A DNA stretch of 64,000 bases from Caulobacteraceae bacterium (lineage in GTDB: Bacteria > Pseudomonadota > Alphaproteobacteria > Caulobacterales > Caulobacteraceae). The position numbers and the translations under genes were made by a program. How positions within the stretch are numbered: position 1 is the stretch's first letter; every line of letters begins with the position of its first letter. This document shows, in pieces, positions 9,917-20,357 of the stretch. The stretch is from the NCBI GenBank assembly GCA_027489335.1, contig JAIXZX010000010.1, positions 1-64,000 of the forward strand, in the 5' to 3' direction. A model generated the notes under the pieces. The model did no database searches, was not told the origin of the DNA, and saw nothing but the letters and a program-made list of their open reading frames with translations.

Positions 9917-11404
9917 ATGACTGGCATTCTCTCGCTCATCACCTATGCGCCGCTCCTGGGCGTGGCGGCGATCCTGGCTCTGCGCTTTGTGGCCCCTTCG
10001 GGTAGCCCCCGTTCGGCGGAGCTGGCCAAGTGGGTGGCGCTCGTCACCACCCTGGTGACGCTTGCCCTATCCCTGGTCATGCTGGGCCAGTTCGACCGGA
10101 CCACGGCCGACTTCCAGTTTGTCGAGGACTTCGCCTGGTTCGGCGGCCTCCATTACCGCATGGGCGTGGACGGCATTTCGGTGCTGTTCGTCGTGCTCAC
10201 GGCCTTCCTGATGCCGCTCTGCATCGCCGCCTCCTGGCGCTCGATCGAGCATCGCATCGAGGAATATCTGATCGCCTTCCTGGCGCTCGAGACCCTGGTC
10301 ATCGGCGTGTTCTGCGCGCTGGACCTGATCCTCTTCTATCTCTTTTTCGAGTTTGGCCTGGCGCCGATGTTCCTGATCATCGGGGTCTGGGGCGGCAAGA
10401 ACCGGGTCTATGCGGCCTTCAAGTTCTTCCTCTACACCCTCCTGGGTTCGGTGCTGATGCTGGCCGCGGTCCTCGGCATGATCGGCATCACCGGGACCTC
10501 CTCGATCCCCGAACTGATGACCTACGACTTTGGTCAGGAGATCCAGATCTGGCTGTGGCTGGCCTTCTTCGCGTCGTTCGCGGTGAAGATGCCCATGTGG
10601 CCGGTCCACACCTGGCTGCCTGACGCCCACGTGGAAGCGCCCACGGCGGGCTCGGTGATCCTGGCCGGCGTGCTGCTGAAGATGGGCGGCTACGGGTTCA
10701 TGCGCTTCTCCCTGCCCATGTTCCCCGACGCCTCGGCCTATTTCACGCCGCTGGTCTTCGCCATGTCGGTGATCGCCATCGTCTACACCTCGCTGGTGGC
10801 CTTCCGGCAGACCGACATCAAGAAGCTGATCGCCTATTCCTCGGTGGCCCATATGGGCTTCGTGACGCTGGGCATCTTCTCGGGCAACGCCCAGGGTGAG
10901 CAGGGCGCCATCTTCCAGATGGTCAGCCACGGCCTGATCTCCGGCGCGCTCTTCCTCTGCGTCGGCGTGGTCTATGACCGGATGCACACCCGCGAGATCG
11001 CCTTCTATGGCGGCCTGGTGAACCGCATGCCCTGGTACGCCGCGATCTTCCTGCTGTTCACCATGGGCAATGTGGGCCTGCCGGGCACCTCGGGCTTCGT
11101 CGGCGAGATCCTGACCATGGCCGGCGCCTATCAGGCCTCGACCTGGGCGGCCATCGTGGCGGCCACCGGCGTCATTCTCTCAGCCGTCTATGCGCTCAGT
11201 CTCTACCGGCGGGTCGTGTTCGGCGAGATCACCAATCCGGCCCTGGCCGAGATCAAGGACCTGAACTGGCGGGAGGTGGCGATCTTCGCCCCCCTGATCA
11301 TCGGCACCCTCTATCTCGGCATCTACCCGGCCGCCGTTTTCGATATCACCCAGGCCTCGGTCGACAATCTGGTCGCGGTCTACCGCGCCGCGACCGGCGG
11401 GTGA
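9917..11404 (+). CDS. nuoM: NADH-quinone oxidoreductase subunit M
   Basis: Second antiporter-like membrane subunit of complex I, 495 residues, about 14 helices. The key Glu helix is visible ([18 protein letters not shown]), as is the broken-helix motif [20 protein letters not shown] and the conserved Lys region [20 protein letters not shown] 9917 lies 14 bases after the nuoL stop. Length and motifs are normal. Confidence 0.97.
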   Translation: MTGILSLITYAPLLGVAAILALRFVAPSGSPRSAELAKWVALVTTLVTLALSLVMLGQFDRTTADFQFVEDFAWFGGLHYRMGVDGISVLFVVLTAFLMPLCIAASWRSIEHRIEEYLIAFLALETLVIGVFCALDLILFYLFFEFGLAPMFLIIGVWGGKNRVYAAFKFFLYTLLGSVLMLAAVLGMIGITGTSSIPELMTYDFGQEIQIWLWLAFFASFAVKMPMWPVHTWLPDAHVEAPTAGSVILAGVLLKMGGYGFMRFSLPMFPDASAYFTPLVFAMSVIAIVYTSLVAFRQTDIKKLIAYSSVAHMGFVTLGIFSGNAQGEQGAIFQMVSHGLISGALFLCVGVVYDRMHTREIAFYGGLVNRMPWYAAIFLLFTMGNVGLPGTSGFVGEILTMAGAYQASTWAAIVAATGVILSAVYALSLYRRVVFGEITNPALAEIKDLNWREVAIFAPLIIGTLYLGIYPAAVFDITQASVDNLVAVYRAATGG

Positions 11405-11417
11405 GGGGGCTTTTGAG

Positions 11418-12848
11418 ATGAACTTCTCCACCGATCTGAGCCTCGCCCTGCCTGAGCTGATCTTGGCCGGGGGCGCCCTTGTCCTGCTGGTCTGGGGCGC
11501 CTTTCAAAGCCGCGCCAACATGGTCTTCAGCCTGGCGGCCGTGGCCCTGCTGGTGGCGGCTGGCGCCGCTGCGGTGCTTGGTCCCATGGGCCGTGGCTTC
11601 TCCGGCGGGCTAGTCGCCGACCAGGCCTCGGCCTTCGCCAAGGTGGCCATCTACGCTGCGAGCGCCATCGCGATTCCATTGGGCCAGCCCTGGTTCCAGC
11701 GGCGCGGCGTGAACAATTTCGAGTTCCCGATCCTGATCGTCCTGGCCGCGCTCGGCATGGGCATGATGGCCTCGGCCGGCGACCTGATCTCGCTCTATAT
11801 CGGCGTCGAGCTGCACTCCCTGGCCCTGTACGTCCTGGCCGCCATCCATCGGGACAACGCCAAGGCCTCGGAAGCCGGCCTGAAGTACTTCGTGCTCGGC
11901 GCCCTGTCGTCCGGCCTGCTGCTCTACGGCGCCTCGCTCATCTACGGTTTTGCAGGCTCCACCCACTTCACCGTCATCGCCCAGTCTGTGGAGGGCGGCG
12001 CCAATGTGGGCGTGCTGTTTGGTCTCGTCTTCCTGATCTGCGGCCTGGCCTTCAAGATCTCGGCCGCCCCGTTCCACATGTGGACGCCCGACGTCTATGA
12101 GGGCGCGCCCACTCCGGTCGTGGCCTTCTTCGGCGCGGCTCCCAAAATGGCCGCCATGGTGCTGTTCGCCCGCGTGCTGGCCGAAGGCTTCGGCGGCGCA
12201 GCCGAGCAGTGGCGTCAGATCCTGGTGATCATTGCGCTCGCTTCGGTGGCGGTCGGCGCCTTTGCGGGTCTGGCCCAGACCAACCTCAAGCGCCTGTGGG
12301 CCTATTCCTCCATCGCCAATATCGGCTACGCGGTCCTGGGGCTGGCATCGGGGGACGCCGCCGGCGTGCAGGCCATGCTCGTCTTCATGGTTCTCTACAT
12401 GGTCGATGTGACCGGCTTCTTCGCCTGTCTGGCGGCTCTGTCGCGCGACGGGCGGCCGATGGAGACGATCTCGGACATGGCGGGCCTGTTCAAGGAACGC
12501 CCGGGCATTGCGCTCGCCATGAGCGCCTTCGCCCTGTCCGCGCTCGGCCTGCCGCCTTTCTCGGGTTTCTGGGCGAAGTTCTACGTCTTCAAGGCGGCCA
12601 TCGGCGCGGGCCTTGGGGTCGTTGCGGTCATCGCCCTGGTGGGCAGTGTGGTGGCGGCCTTCTACTACCTGCGCCTCATCAAGGTGATGTGGTTCGACGC
12701 CTCGGCCGGAACGACGGAACCCCCGCCGGTGGAGGCCCGGACGATCGCCCTGGCGCTCGCCCTGTTCACCTTCCCCGTGGTTCTGGTGGCCCTGGCCTTC
12801 ATCGATCCGCTCGCAGCGGCCGCGGCCGCCGCCTTCGGCCTGGCTTGA
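11418..12848 (+). CDS. nuoN: NADH-quinone oxidoreductase subunit N
   Basis: Third antiporter-like membrane subunit of complex I and last of the nuo genes here, 476 residues. Typical segments include YIGVELHSLALYVLAA, KISAAPFHMWTPDVYEGAPT and QTNLKRLWAYSSIANIGY. The C-terminus ends in an Ala-rich helix. birA begins one base after the TGA, so the complex I transcript very probably continues into the coenzyme genes. Confidence 0.97.
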   Translation: MNFSTDLSLALPELILAGGALVLLVWGAFQSRANMVFSLAAVALLVAAGAAAVLGPMGRGFSGGLVADQASAFAKVAIYAASAIAIPLGQPWFQRRGVNNFEFPILIVLAALGMGMMASAGDLISLYIGVELHSLALYVLAAIHRDNAKASEAGLKYFVLGALSSGLLLYGASLIYGFAGSTHFTVIAQSVEGGANVGVLFGLVFLICGLAFKISAAPFHMWTPDVYEGAPTPVVAFFGAAPKMAAMVLFARVLAEGFGGAAEQWRQILVIIALASVAVGAFAGLAQTNLKRLWAYSSIANIGYAVLGLASGDAAGVQAMLVFMVLYMVDVTGFFACLAALSRDGRPMETISDMAGLFKERPGIALAMSAFALSALGLPPFSGFWAKFYVFKAAIGAGLGVVAVIALVGSVVAAFYYLRLIKVMWFDASAGTTEPPPVEARTIALALALFTFPVVLVALAFIDPLAAAAAAAFGLA

Positions 12849-12849
12849 T

Positions 12850-13593
12850 TTGGCTAGCGTTCCCCCGCCGATCGCGTTCTTCGACGAGCTCGACTCCACC
12901 AACGCCGAGGCCCGTCGGCGGGCCGAGGCGGGGGACGGCGGCCCCATCTGGGTCGCGGCCCTGCGTCAGACGGCAGGCCGGGGCCGCCGGGGTCGGGCCT
13001 GGGAGACGGGCTCGGGTAATCTGGCCGCCACCCTGCTGATGACCACCGACCGTCCGGCTGGCGAGGCAGCGCAGCTTTCCTTTGTGGCGGCGCTCGCGGC
13101 CGCCGACCTGGCCGAGTCTTGCCTGCCGCCAGGTCTGGTCAGCGTGAAGTGGCCCAATGATCTGCTGATCGCCGGGCGCAAGTCCGCTGGAATTCTTGTG
13201 GAATCCGGCGCTCGCGCCGATGGCCGACTGTGGCTGGCGGTGGGGATCGGGATCAATCTGGTGAGCGGTCCCGAGGCTGCGGAGCGGCCCGCCACCACCT
13301 TCGCCGAGCACATGGATGGTGCGCCGCCAGCGCCTCAGGCGGCCCTGAGCGTCCTGGCGGCGTCATTCGAGACGTGGCGCAGCGCCTGGGCGGCGCAGGG
13401 GTTTCCGGCCATCGCGCAGGGCTGGGCCCGCCGCGCCCATGGCCTCGGCCAGGCCTGCGTGGCGCGGCTGCCGAATGAGACCGTGGAAGGCGTCGCCGAG
13501 GGCATGGACCCGGACGGCGCCCTGCGCCTGCGGCTTGCCGATGGTCAGATCCGCCGGATCACCGCCGGCGACGTATTCTTTGGAGAGGTCTGA
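12850..13593 (+). CDS. birA: Biotin--[acetyl-CoA-carboxylase] ligase
   Basis: Activates biotin with ATP and transfers it to a lysine of the biotin carboxyl carrier protein. It has 247 residues and lacks the N-terminal winged helix of bifunctional BirA, so it is a monofunctional ligase without repressor activity. Motifs: [14 protein letters not shown] near the N-terminus, the biotinyl-AMP loop [12 protein letters not shown], and [21 protein letters not shown] cut here to its core KWPNDL. The start is TTG 12850, one base after the nuoN stop; there is no in-frame ATG nearby, so the TTG is likely but not certain. The stop overlaps the coaX ATG by one base. Confidence 0.92.
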   Translation: MASVPPPIAFFDELDSTNAEARRRAEAGDGGPIWVAALRQTAGRGRRGRAWETGSGNLAATLLMTTDRPAGEAAQLSFVAALAAADLAESCLPPGLVSVKWPNDLLIAGRKSAGILVESGARADGRLWLAVGIGINLVSGPEAAERPATTFAEHMDGAPPAPQAALSVLAASFETWRSAWAAQGFPAIAQGWARRAHGLGQACVARLPNETVEGVAEGMDPDGALRLRLADGQIRRITAGDVFFGEV

Positions 13594-14366
13594 TGCTGCT
13601 GGCTATCGAACAGGGCAACACCAATACGCTCTTCGCCGTCCATGACGGCCAGACCTGGATCGCCCAGTGGCGGGCGGCCACCGATTCCACCCGCACCGCC
13701 GATGAGTACGCCGTCTGGCTTTCGCAGCTTCTGCATATGGCCGGCCTGCAGTTCGGGGTGCTGGACGCCTGCATCATCTCCAGCGTGGTGCCGCAGTCGA
13801 TCTTCAACCTGCGCAACCTGGCCCGCCGCTACCTGCACGTAGAGCCCCTGGTGATCGGCGAGAACGCCGAGCTCGGCATCGCCGTGCGCATCGACAAGCC
13901 GTCGGAGGCTGGAGCGGACCGCCTGGTCAACGCCATCGGCGCTCACATGGTCTATCCTGGCCCTCTGATTGTCATCGACTCCGGCACGGCCACCACGTTC
14001 GATGTCATCGCCGCCGACGGCGGGTTTGAAGGCGGGGTCATCGCGCCCGGCATCAACCTGTCCATGGAGGCCCTGCATGCGGCCGCCGCCAAGCTGCCCC
14101 GGGTGGCGATCCAGAAGCCTCAGCGGGTGATCGGCAAGGACACGGTGGGCGCCATGCAGTCCGGCGTCTTCTGGGGCTACATCGCCCTGATCGAGGGCCT
14201 GATCAGCCGTATCAAGTCAGAATGGCCCGAGCCGCTGACCGTCATTGCAACCGGCGGCGTCGCGTCGCTGTTCCACGGGGCCAGTCTGGCGATCGACCAC
14301 TTCGATCCGGACCTGACCATAAGGGGTCTCCTCGAGATCCATCGCCGCAATTCCGGAGGCGCCTGA
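13593..14366 (+). CDS. coaX: Type III pantothenate kinase
   Basis: Catalyses the first step of coenzyme A synthesis, ATP-dependent phosphorylation of pantothenate. It has 257 residues with the ASKHA-fold motifs of the CoaX family: N-terminal [12 protein letters not shown] phosphate loop, [12 protein letters not shown], and [11 protein letters not shown]. The birA-coaX-rnj order is common in alphaproteobacteria. Starts with ATG sharing one base with the birA stop and ends sharing one base with rnj. Confidence 0.96.
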   Translation: MLLAIEQGNTNTLFAVHDGQTWIAQWRAATDSTRTADEYAVWLSQLLHMAGLQFGVLDACIISSVVPQSIFNLRNLARRYLHVEPLVIGENAELGIAVRIDKPSEAGADRLVNAIGAHMVYPGPLIVIDSGTATTFDVIAADGGFEGGVIAPGINLSMEALHAAAAKLPRVAIQKPQRVIGKDTVGAMQSGVFWGYIALIEGLISRIKSEWPEPLTVIATGGVASLFHGASLAIDHFDPDLTIRGLLEIHRRNSGGA

Positions 14367-16048
14367 TGGCCGCCAACAAGACCCAGGACGAACTCGTCTT
14401 CCTCCCCCTGGGGGGCTCGAACGAGATCGGCATGAACTTCAACCTCTATGGGTTCGGTCCGCCCCATGCGCGCAAGTGGATCATCGTTGATCTCGGCGTC
14501 ACCTTCGGCGACCTGACCACCCCCGGCGTCGACCTGATTCTGCCCGACCCCACCTTCATCGAAGAACATGCCGACGACATCCTCGGCATTGTCCTGACCC
14601 ACGCCCATGAGGACCACATCGGCGCGGTGGCCTGGCTGTGGCCACGCCTGCGCGCGCCGCTCTACGCCACCCCGTTCACCGCCTTCCTCCTGCGCGAGAA
14701 GCTGCGCGAGGGCGGTCTCGAGGGGCAGGTGGAGATCAATGTGGTGCCGCTCGGCGGCCGGGTGACGCTGGGTCCCTTCGAGATCGACCTGATCACCCTG
14801 ACCCACTCGATCCCCGAGCCCAATGGCCTGTCGATCCGCACGCCGCTGGGCACTGTCCTGCACACCGGCGACTGGAAGATCGATCCCGATCCGGTGCTGG
14901 GTTCGGCCACCGACGAGACCTTCATCCGCAAGCTGGGGGACGAGGGCGTCCTGGCCATGGTCTGCGATTCCACCAATGTCTTCGTGGAGGGCGAGTCCGG
15001 CTCCGAGGCCGATGTGCGCGATGCGCTGGCCCGGCTGATCGGCGAGCTGAAGGGCAAGGTGGCCGTAGCCTGTTTCGCCTCCAATGTGGCGCGGATGGAC
15101 TCGGTGATCCGGGCGGCCGAAGCCAATGGCCGCCGGGTTTGTCTGGTGGGCCGCTCCATGCACCGGATGGCGGCCGCCGCCCGGTCGGTGGGTCTGTTCA
15201 CCGGCCTCAAGGACTTCGTGAACGAGAGCGAAGCAGGCTATTTCCCCGCCGACTCGATCCTTTATCTCTGCACCGGAAGCCAGGGCGAGGCTCGCGCGGC
15301 CCTGTCGCGGATCTCCGACGGGACCCACCCCCATGTGAACCTGGGGAAGGGGGATTCCTGCGTCTTCTCCTCGCGGGTCATTCCGGGGAACGAGATCGCC
15401 ATTCGCAATCTGCAGAACCGCATGGCTGATCGCGGAGTGCGGCTCTACACCGACAACGACCACCCTGGCATTCATGTCTCGGGCCACCCCTGCCGGGACG
15501 AACTGGCGCGGATGTACGCCTGGGCGCGGCCGCAGATCGCTATCCCGACGCACGGGGAACGCCGCCACCTGCTGGAGCATGCGGCCTTCGCCCGGGATCT
15601 GCAGGTGCCGCAGACTGTAGCCCCCCGCAATGGCGACATGGTGCGACTGGCGCCCGGCCGCGCCGAAATCATCGACGAGACCCCGGCCGGCCGGCTCTAT
15701 GTGGACGCCAACGTGGTGGTCAGCGAGAACGGGGAGGCCCTGCGGGAGCGCCGCCACGCCGCCCACAATGGTGTGGTGACCGTGGCCGTGGTGCTCGACA
15801 GCCGCGGCAAGATCACCTCAGGTCCTCAGGTGCGGGCCATCGGCATGCCTACCGATGACGACTATCCCATGGATGAGGCCCTCGATGACCTGGCCGAAGA
15901 GGCCGAGCGGGCCCTGGCGCGCCTGTCGGGCGCCGATCGCGACCTGGATCAGGCGGTGGAGACGGCCATGTCCCGGGCGGTAAAGAAGGCCTGCCAACGG
16001 GTGTGGGGGCGTCGCCCCGTGGTGGAGACGACGGTCCTGCGACTTTAG
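14366..16048 (+). CDS. rnj: Ribonuclease J
   Basis: Metallo-beta-lactamase/beta-CASP ribonuclease acting in mRNA decay and rRNA processing, 560 residues from ATG 14366. The zinc-binding motif H79-A-H-E-D-H84 is intact within LTHAHEDHIGAVAWL; the beta-CASP domain follows (SEADVRDALARL, then GSQGEARAALSRIS and HVSGHPCRDEL). The longer open frame upstream is only the coaX overlap in another frame. It shares one base with the coaX stop. Confidence 0.95.
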   Translation: MAANKTQDELVFLPLGGSNEIGMNFNLYGFGPPHARKWIIVDLGVTFGDLTTPGVDLILPDPTFIEEHADDILGIVLTHAHEDHIGAVAWLWPRLRAPLYATPFTAFLLREKLREGGLEGQVEINVVPLGGRVTLGPFEIDLITLTHSIPEPNGLSIRTPLGTVLHTGDWKIDPDPVLGSATDETFIRKLGDEGVLAMVCDSTNVFVEGESGSEADVRDALARLIGELKGKVAVACFASNVARMDSVIRAAEANGRRVCLVGRSMHRMAAAARSVGLFTGLKDFVNESEAGYFPADSILYLCTGSQGEARAALSRISDGTHPHVNLGKGDSCVFSSRVIPGNEIAIRNLQNRMADRGVRLYTDNDHPGIHVSGHPCRDELARMYAWARPQIAIPTHGERRHLLEHAAFARDLQVPQTVAPRNGDMVRLAPGRAEIIDETPAGRLYVDANVVVSENGEALRERRHAAHNGVVTVAVVLDSRGKITSGPQVRAIGMPTDDDYPMDEALDDLAEEAERALARLSGADRDLDQAVETAMSRAVKKACQRVWGRRPVVETTVLRL

Positions 16049-16089
16049 GGTCTTCGCGCCGTAGGGGCAGGGGGCGTATACCAGCGTCC

Positions 16090-16512
16090 ATGATCGGGAA
16101 ACTGAACCATGTGGGCGTCGCCACGCCCTCCATCGACGCCGCCGTCGCCCTCTATCGCGACGTGCTGGGCGCCACCTCCATCACCGAGAAGTGGGCCATG
16201 GAGGAGCAGGGCGTCTGGGTCTGCTTCGTCAATCTGCCGAACTCACAGATCGAGCTGATCGAGCCCCTGGGCGAGAATTCGCCCCTCAAGGGCTTTCTGG
16301 CCAAGAACCCGGCCGGAGGTCAGCACCACGTCTGCTTCGAGGTCGAGGACATCCTGGCGGCCCGGGACGAGATGCGCGCCAAGGGCGCCACGGTCCTCGG
16401 GACCGGTGAGCCGCGCATCGGCGCCCACGGGACCCCTGTGATTTTTGTTCACCCTAAGGACATGGGCGGGGTCCTCATCGAGCTGATGGAAACCCCCAAG
16501 GAGAGCCACTGA
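16090..16512 (+). CDS. mce: Methylmalonyl-CoA epimerase
   Basis: Interconverts (R)- and (S)-methylmalonyl-CoA in propionate/branched-chain degradation. It is a 140-residue VOC-fold protein starting at ATG 16090 (MIGKLNHVGVATPS). Metal-ligand positions are apparent at H7, E55, H80 and E131, fitting two beta-alpha-beta-beta-beta modules. Located after rnj with a 41-base gap and one base overlap with the DUF1467 gene, as in many alphaproteobacteria. A different VOC substrate is possible but the length and motifs fit the epimerase well. Confidence 0.92.
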   Translation: MIGKLNHVGVATPSIDAAVALYRDVLGATSITEKWAMEEQGVWVCFVNLPNSQIELIEPLGENSPLKGFLAKNPAGGQHHVCFEVEDILAARDEMRAKGATVLGTGEPRIGAHGTPVIFVHPKDMGGVLIELMETPKESH

Positions 16513-16772
16513 TGGGCGTCACGACAGCCATCGCCATCTATCTCATCATCTGGTGGGTGGTGCTGTTCACCATCCTGCCCCTCGGGGTGATCAGCCATGC
16601 CGAGGCGGGCATCGACAAGGGTGACGGGGGCGATCCCGGCGCGCCGGTGGACCCGAAGCTGAAGAAGAAGTTCATCACCACGACCTGGGTCTCGGCCATC
16701 GTCTTCGTCGTGGTCTATCTGGTGATCCGCCTGGGCCTGGTGCCCATGCCGAGCTCCGCCGCCAACTTCTAG
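16512..16772 (+). CDS. DUF1467 family membrane protein
   Basis: An 86-residue protein with two membrane helices (about residues 5-26 and 57-77) separated by a hydrophilic loop with DPKLKKKFITTT. The N-terminal helix with IIWWVVLFTILPLGV is the hallmark of the DUF1467 family, which commonly follows methylmalonyl-CoA epimerase in alphaproteobacteria. No biochemical role is known. The start overlaps the mce stop by one base; this is the last gene before the intrinsic terminator at 16962. Confidence 0.88.
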   Translation: MGVTTAIAIYLIIWWVVLFTILPLGVISHAEAGIDKGDGGDPGAPVDPKLKKKFITTTWVSAIVFVVVYLVIRLGLVPMPSSAANF

Positions 16773-16961
16773 GCCATCTGGCGCCTTGCCTGCGCAGGTT
16801 CTGCGCCATGGCGAAGCGACGTCGCCTGGAAATTGGGCGTTGGGCTCTGCGGTCAGCGGTTCGGGCGCTTGTCGATACCTCACCCCTGTTACGGCGGTTA
16901 CATTTGAAACAGCCAAACCGGTCCGGCCGGCTTGCGCGCGTTTTCCCCGATGACCAAACTT
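16773..16961. other. Non-coding stretch between DUF1467 gene and terminator
   Basis: Part of the 304-base gap before proS. It holds a possible hairpin at 16779-16808 (TGGCGC pairing with GCGCCA around the self-complementary CCTGCGCAGG) and a 10-base palindrome GCGACGTCGC at 16816-16825. Neither is followed by a T-run. No tRNA or convincing small ORF is seen. Confidence 0.5.
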
Positions 16962-16997
16962 GAAGGCCGCCCGCCGAACGCAGGCGGCCTTCTTTTC
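16962..16997 (+). terminator. Intrinsic terminator of the nuo-birA-coaX-rnj-mce unit
   Basis: GAAGGCCGCC (16962-16971) pairs perfectly with GGCGGCCTTC (16983-16992), loop of 11 bases, followed by TTTT at 16993-16996. This is the first strong Rho-independent terminator after nuoD and marks the end of the long upstream transcription unit. Confidence 0.85.
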
Positions 16998-17007
16998 GCC
17001 GCTTCGA

Positions 17008-17035
17008 TTGCCAAGGTCGGACGCACGGGGCTAAT
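17008..17035 (+). promoter_or_regulatory. Candidate promoter of proS
   Basis: TTGCCA (17008-17013), a 16-base spacer, then GCTAAT (17030-17035). This resembles the Caulobacter housekeeping promoter (TTGAC-type -35, GCTA-type -10) and lies just after the terminator, about 40 bases ahead of the proS ATG. Sequence match only. Confidence 0.5.
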
Positions 17036-17076
17036 CAGGGCCTCCCGTCCGAGTTTCGTATCCGAAGGCCCGCCGA

Positions 17077-18393
17077 ATGCGTCTGTCGCGCTATTTCATT
17101 CCCACCCTGCGTGAGGCGCCCTCCGACGCCCAGATCGCCTCGCACCAGCTGATGCTGCGGGCCGGAATGATCCGTCAGGAGGCCGCCGGCATCTATGCCT
17201 GGCTGCCGCTTGGCCTGAGGGTGCTGAAGAAGATCGAGCAGATCGTTCGCGAGGAAATGGACCGGGCCGGCGCCATCGAGGTGCTGATGCCGACCCTGCA
17301 GCTGGCCGACCTGTGGCGTGAGAGCGGCCGCTATGACGACTATGGCGACGAGATGCTGCGCATCAAGGACCGCCACGAGCGTGACCTGCTCTACGGGCCC
17401 ACGGCCGAAGAGGTGATCACCGAGATCTTCCGGGCCCATGTGAAGAGCTACAAGGACCTGCCGAAGAACTTCTACAACATCCAGTGGAAGTTCCGCGACG
17501 AGCGCCGCCCCCGGTTCGGGGTGATGCGCGGTCGCGAGTTCCTGATGAAGGACGCCTATTCCTTCGATGTGGACGAGGCCGCGGCCCGCCGCTCCTACAA
17601 CCGCATGTTCGTGGCCTATCTGAACACCTTCTCCCGCCTGGGCCTGAAGGCGGTGCCCATGCGCGCCGATCCCGGCCCCATCGGCGGCGATCTGAGCCAC
17701 GAATTCATCATTCTGGCGGAAACCGGCGAGAGCCAGGTCTTCTGCCATCGCGACCTGGTGGAGATGCCGGCGCCGGGCGATGTCGACTGGGACGGCGACC
17801 TGCAGCCCATCGTCGATCAGCGGACCGCCCTCTATGCGGCCACCGAGGATATGCACGAACAGGCGCGGTTCGAATCCGAGGTCGCCGAGGGCGACCGCCT
17901 CTCGGCCCGGGGTATCGAGGTCGGCCATATCTTCTATTTCGGCGAGAAGTACTCCAAGCCCATGCGGGCGGTCGTCACCGGCCCCGATGGCCAGGAACGT
18001 CCGATCCACGGCGGCTCCTACGGGGTCGGGGTGTCGCGGCTGGTGGGTGGCATCATCGAGGCGAGCCATGACGCCGCGGGCATCATCTGGCCCGACGCGG
18101 TCGCCCCCTTCGGCGTGGCGGTGATCAACCTTCGGCCCGGCGACTCGGCCGTGGACCTGGCCTGCGAGCAGGCCTATGGCGCCCTGCGCGACGCCGGGAA
18201 GGATCCGCTGCTCGACGACACCGATGAGCGGCCCGGCGCCAAGTTCGCCGCCATGGACCTGATCGGCGTCCCCTGGCAGCTGATCATCGGGCCCAAGGGC
18301 GTCGCCGAGGGTAAGGTGGAGATCAAGCGCAGGGCTACGGGCGAACGTCAGTCCCTGCCGCTTGAAGATGCGCTGAAGGCGATCATCGCGTGA
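17077..18393 (+). CDS. proS: Proline--tRNA ligase, short alphaproteobacterial type
   Basis: Class II aminoacyl-tRNA synthetase charging tRNA-Pro, 438 residues. This is the shorter form without the editing insertion domain found in the ~570-residue enzymes. Class II motif 2 is visible in [21 protein letters not shown] (here cut: [16 protein letters not shown]) and motif 3 in [14 protein letters not shown]; a C-terminal anticodon-binding domain follows from about residue 345. Lacking the editing domain, a separate trans-editing ProXp/YbaK protein would be expected elsewhere. The stop overlaps the GTG start of lolC. Confidence 0.96.
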   Translation: MRLSRYFIPTLREAPSDAQIASHQLMLRAGMIRQEAAGIYAWLPLGLRVLKKIEQIVREEMDRAGAIEVLMPTLQLADLWRESGRYDDYGDEMLRIKDRHERDLLYGPTAEEVITEIFRAHVKSYKDLPKNFYNIQWKFRDERRPRFGVMRGREFLMKDAYSFDVDEAAARRSYNRMFVAYLNTFSRLGLKAVPMRADPGPIGGDLSHEFIILAETGESQVFCHRDLVEMPAPGDVDWDGDLQPIVDQRTALYAATEDMHEQARFESEVAEGDRLSARGIEVGHIFYFGEKYSKPMRAVVTGPDGQERPIHGGSYGVGVSRLVGGIIEASHDAAGIIWPDAVAPFGVAVINLRPGDSAVDLACEQAYGALRDAGKDPLLDDTDERPGAKFAAMDLIGVPWQLIIGPKGVAEGKVEIKRRATGERQSLPLEDALKAIIA

Positions 18394-19664
18394 GCACTGT
18401 GGCCGCGCCCTTCGGACGCTGGGAGCGCATGCTCGCCGGCCGCTATCTGCGCGCCAAGCGCAGCCAGGGCGGGGTGGCGCTGATCTCGATCATCTCGTTT
18501 GTCGGGATCATGCTGGCCGTGGCCGTCCTGATCATCGTCATGTCGGTGATGAACGGCTTCCGGACCGAGCTTCTGGACCGGACCCTCGGCTTCAATGGCC
18601 ATGTCTATGTGGCCGGCGGCTCGCTTTACGAGCCTGAGGTTCAGACCCTGTCCGGTGAGATCGCCGCGCTGCCTGGCGTCACCCAGGCCGCCCCCCTGGT
18701 TGAGGCGCAGGCCATGGCGCTGGGGCAGGGCCAGATCAGTGGCGTCGTGGTTCGCGGTATCAGCGAGCCTGACCTGCGGCGCACCGAGATCGTCTCGGGC
18801 AACATCGTCCGGGGCTCCCTCGAAGGGTTCGGCGCTGGCGAATACGGCGGCGACCTGCTGCTGATCGGTGACCGGCTGGCCGAGACCCTGGGCGTCCAGC
18901 CGGGCGACCCCCTGACGCTGATCTCGCCCAGCGGCGGGGCCACGGCCTTCGGCTATACGCCCCAGCGCAAGACCTACACCGTCGGCGGCACCTTCAGCGT
19001 CGGCATGAGCGAATACGACCAGCTGTTCATCTACATGCCCCTGGAACAGGCTCAGCTGTTCTTCGCCCGCGAGGGCATGGTCGATGTGGTGGAGATCCGC
19101 GTGGCCGACCCTGACCGGGCCCCGGCTATGAAGGCCTCCATCGCCGAACTGGCCGGCCCCACAGCCGTCGTCACCGACTGGACCCAGCGCAACGCCAGCT
19201 TCTGGAACGCGCTGAAGATTGAGCGAAGCGTCATGCGCCTGATCCTGATGCTGATCGTGGCCATCGCCGCCATGAACATCATCTCTGGCTTGGTCATGCT
19301 GGTGAAGAACAAGGGCCGCGACATCGCCATCCTGCGCACCATGGGGGCGGGCCGCGGCGCCATCCTGCGCATCTTCTTCATGGCTGGCGCCTCCGTCGGC
19401 GCCCTGGGCACCCTGGTCGGTCTGGTCCTCGGCGTCCTGTTCTGCATCTTCATCGGCCCGATCCAGAACGCGGTGGAATGGGCCACCGGGGCCGAGGTGT
19501 TCAGCTCCGACATCTATTACTTAGCCCACATCCCGGCCAAGGTGGACGCCCTCGAAGTGATGATTGTGGTGGGATGGGCGCTGGCCGTCTCGTTCCTGGC
19601 GACCTTGCCGCCGGCCCTTCGGGCCTCTCGTCTCGATCCGGTGGAGGCTCTTCGCTATGAGTGA
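18390..19664 (+). CDS. lolC: Lipoprotein-releasing ABC transporter permease LolC/LolE
   Basis: Inner-membrane permease that releases outer-membrane lipoproteins to the carrier LolA, with ATPase LolD. It has 424 residues: one N-terminal helix (about residues 30-52), a large periplasmic MacB-like core domain, then three C-terminal helices. The N-terminal [19 protein letters not shown] and the C-terminal [20 protein letters not shown] are family hallmarks. Only one permease gene is present next to lolD, suggesting a homodimeric LolF-like permease rather than a LolC/LolE pair, as is usual in alphaproteobacteria. Start GTG 18390 overlaps proS; it overlaps lolD by 8 bases. Confidence 0.93.
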   Translation: MSTVAAPFGRWERMLAGRYLRAKRSQGGVALISIISFVGIMLAVAVLIIVMSVMNGFRTELLDRTLGFNGHVYVAGGSLYEPEVQTLSGEIAALPGVTQAAPLVEAQAMALGQGQISGVVVRGISEPDLRRTEIVSGNIVRGSLEGFGAGEYGGDLLLIGDRLAETLGVQPGDPLTLISPSGGATAFGYTPQRKTYTVGGTFSVGMSEYDQLFIYMPLEQAQLFFAREGMVDVVEIRVADPDRAPAMKASIAELAGPTAVVTDWTQRNASFWNALKIERSVMRLILMLIVAIAAMNIISGLVMLVKNKGRDIAILRTMGAGRGAILRIFFMAGASVGALGTLVGLVLGVLFCIFIGPIQNAVEWATGAEVFSSDIYYLAHIPAKVDALEVMIVVGWALAVSFLATLPPALRASRLDPVEALRYE

Positions 19665-20349
19665 GGCTCCCGTCCTGGCGGTGCGCGGCCTGGAACGCAC
19701 CTATGTCACCGGCGATCGCAGCCTGACGGTTCTGCGGGGAGTCGATCTGGATGTTTCGCCTGGCGAGATCGTCGGCCTGATCGGTCCATCAGGCTCAGGA
19801 AAGTCCTCCCTGCTGCATGCCGCCGGCTTGCTGGAGCGGCCCAACGCCGGGCAGATCTTCATCGAGGGCCGCGACTGCTCGACCCTCAATGAGGGCGCCA
19901 GGACCCGCGTGCGCCTGGGCTCGATCGGCTTCGTCTACCAGTTCCACCACCTGCTGGCTGAGTTCAGCGCCCTGGACAATGTCGCCTTGCCGATGATGAT
20001 CGCAGGCCAGGACCATGAGGCGGCCCGGGAGCGAGCCGCGATGCTGCTTGGTCAACTGGGTCTGGCCGGGCGTGTGGATCACCAGCCGGCTCAGATGTCT
20101 GGCGGCGAACAACAGCGGGTGGCCCTGGCCCGCGCCCTCGCCAATTCGCCGCGCCTGCTGCTGGCCGACGAGCCCACCGGCAACCTCGATCCGACGACCT
20201 CGGGCGAGGTGTTCGACAGCCTCTACCGCCTGGCCCGGGAGACCGGGGTGGCGGCGGTGATCGCCACCCACAATCTCGAGCTCGCCCGGCACATGGACCG
20301 AGTCCTGGCCTTGAAGGACGGGCACCTGGAGCCGCAGTCGCTGTTCTAG
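19657..20349 (+). CDS. lolD: Lipoprotein-releasing ABC transporter ATPase LolD
   Basis: Cytoplasmic ATPase of the lipoprotein release machine, 230 residues from ATG 19657. Walker A is GPSGSGKS at residues 43-50; the signature is [15 protein letters not shown], Walker [13 protein letters not shown] and the switch His is in [10 protein letters not shown] longer upstream reading is merely the lolC overlap in another frame. It ends 8 bases from the convergent VOC gene with no terminator hairpin between. Confidence 0.96.
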   Translation: MSEAPVLAVRGLERTYVTGDRSLTVLRGVDLDVSPGEIVGLIGPSGSGKSSLLHAAGLLERPNAGQIFIEGRDCSTLNEGARTRVRLGSIGFVYQFHHLLAEFSALDNVALPMMIAGQDHEAARERAAMLLGQLGLAGRVDHQPAQMSGGEQQRVALARALANSPRLLLADEPTGNLDPTTSGEVFDSLYRLARETGVAAVIATHNLELARHMDRVLALKDGHLEPQSLF

Positions 20350-20357
20350 GCCGGGGC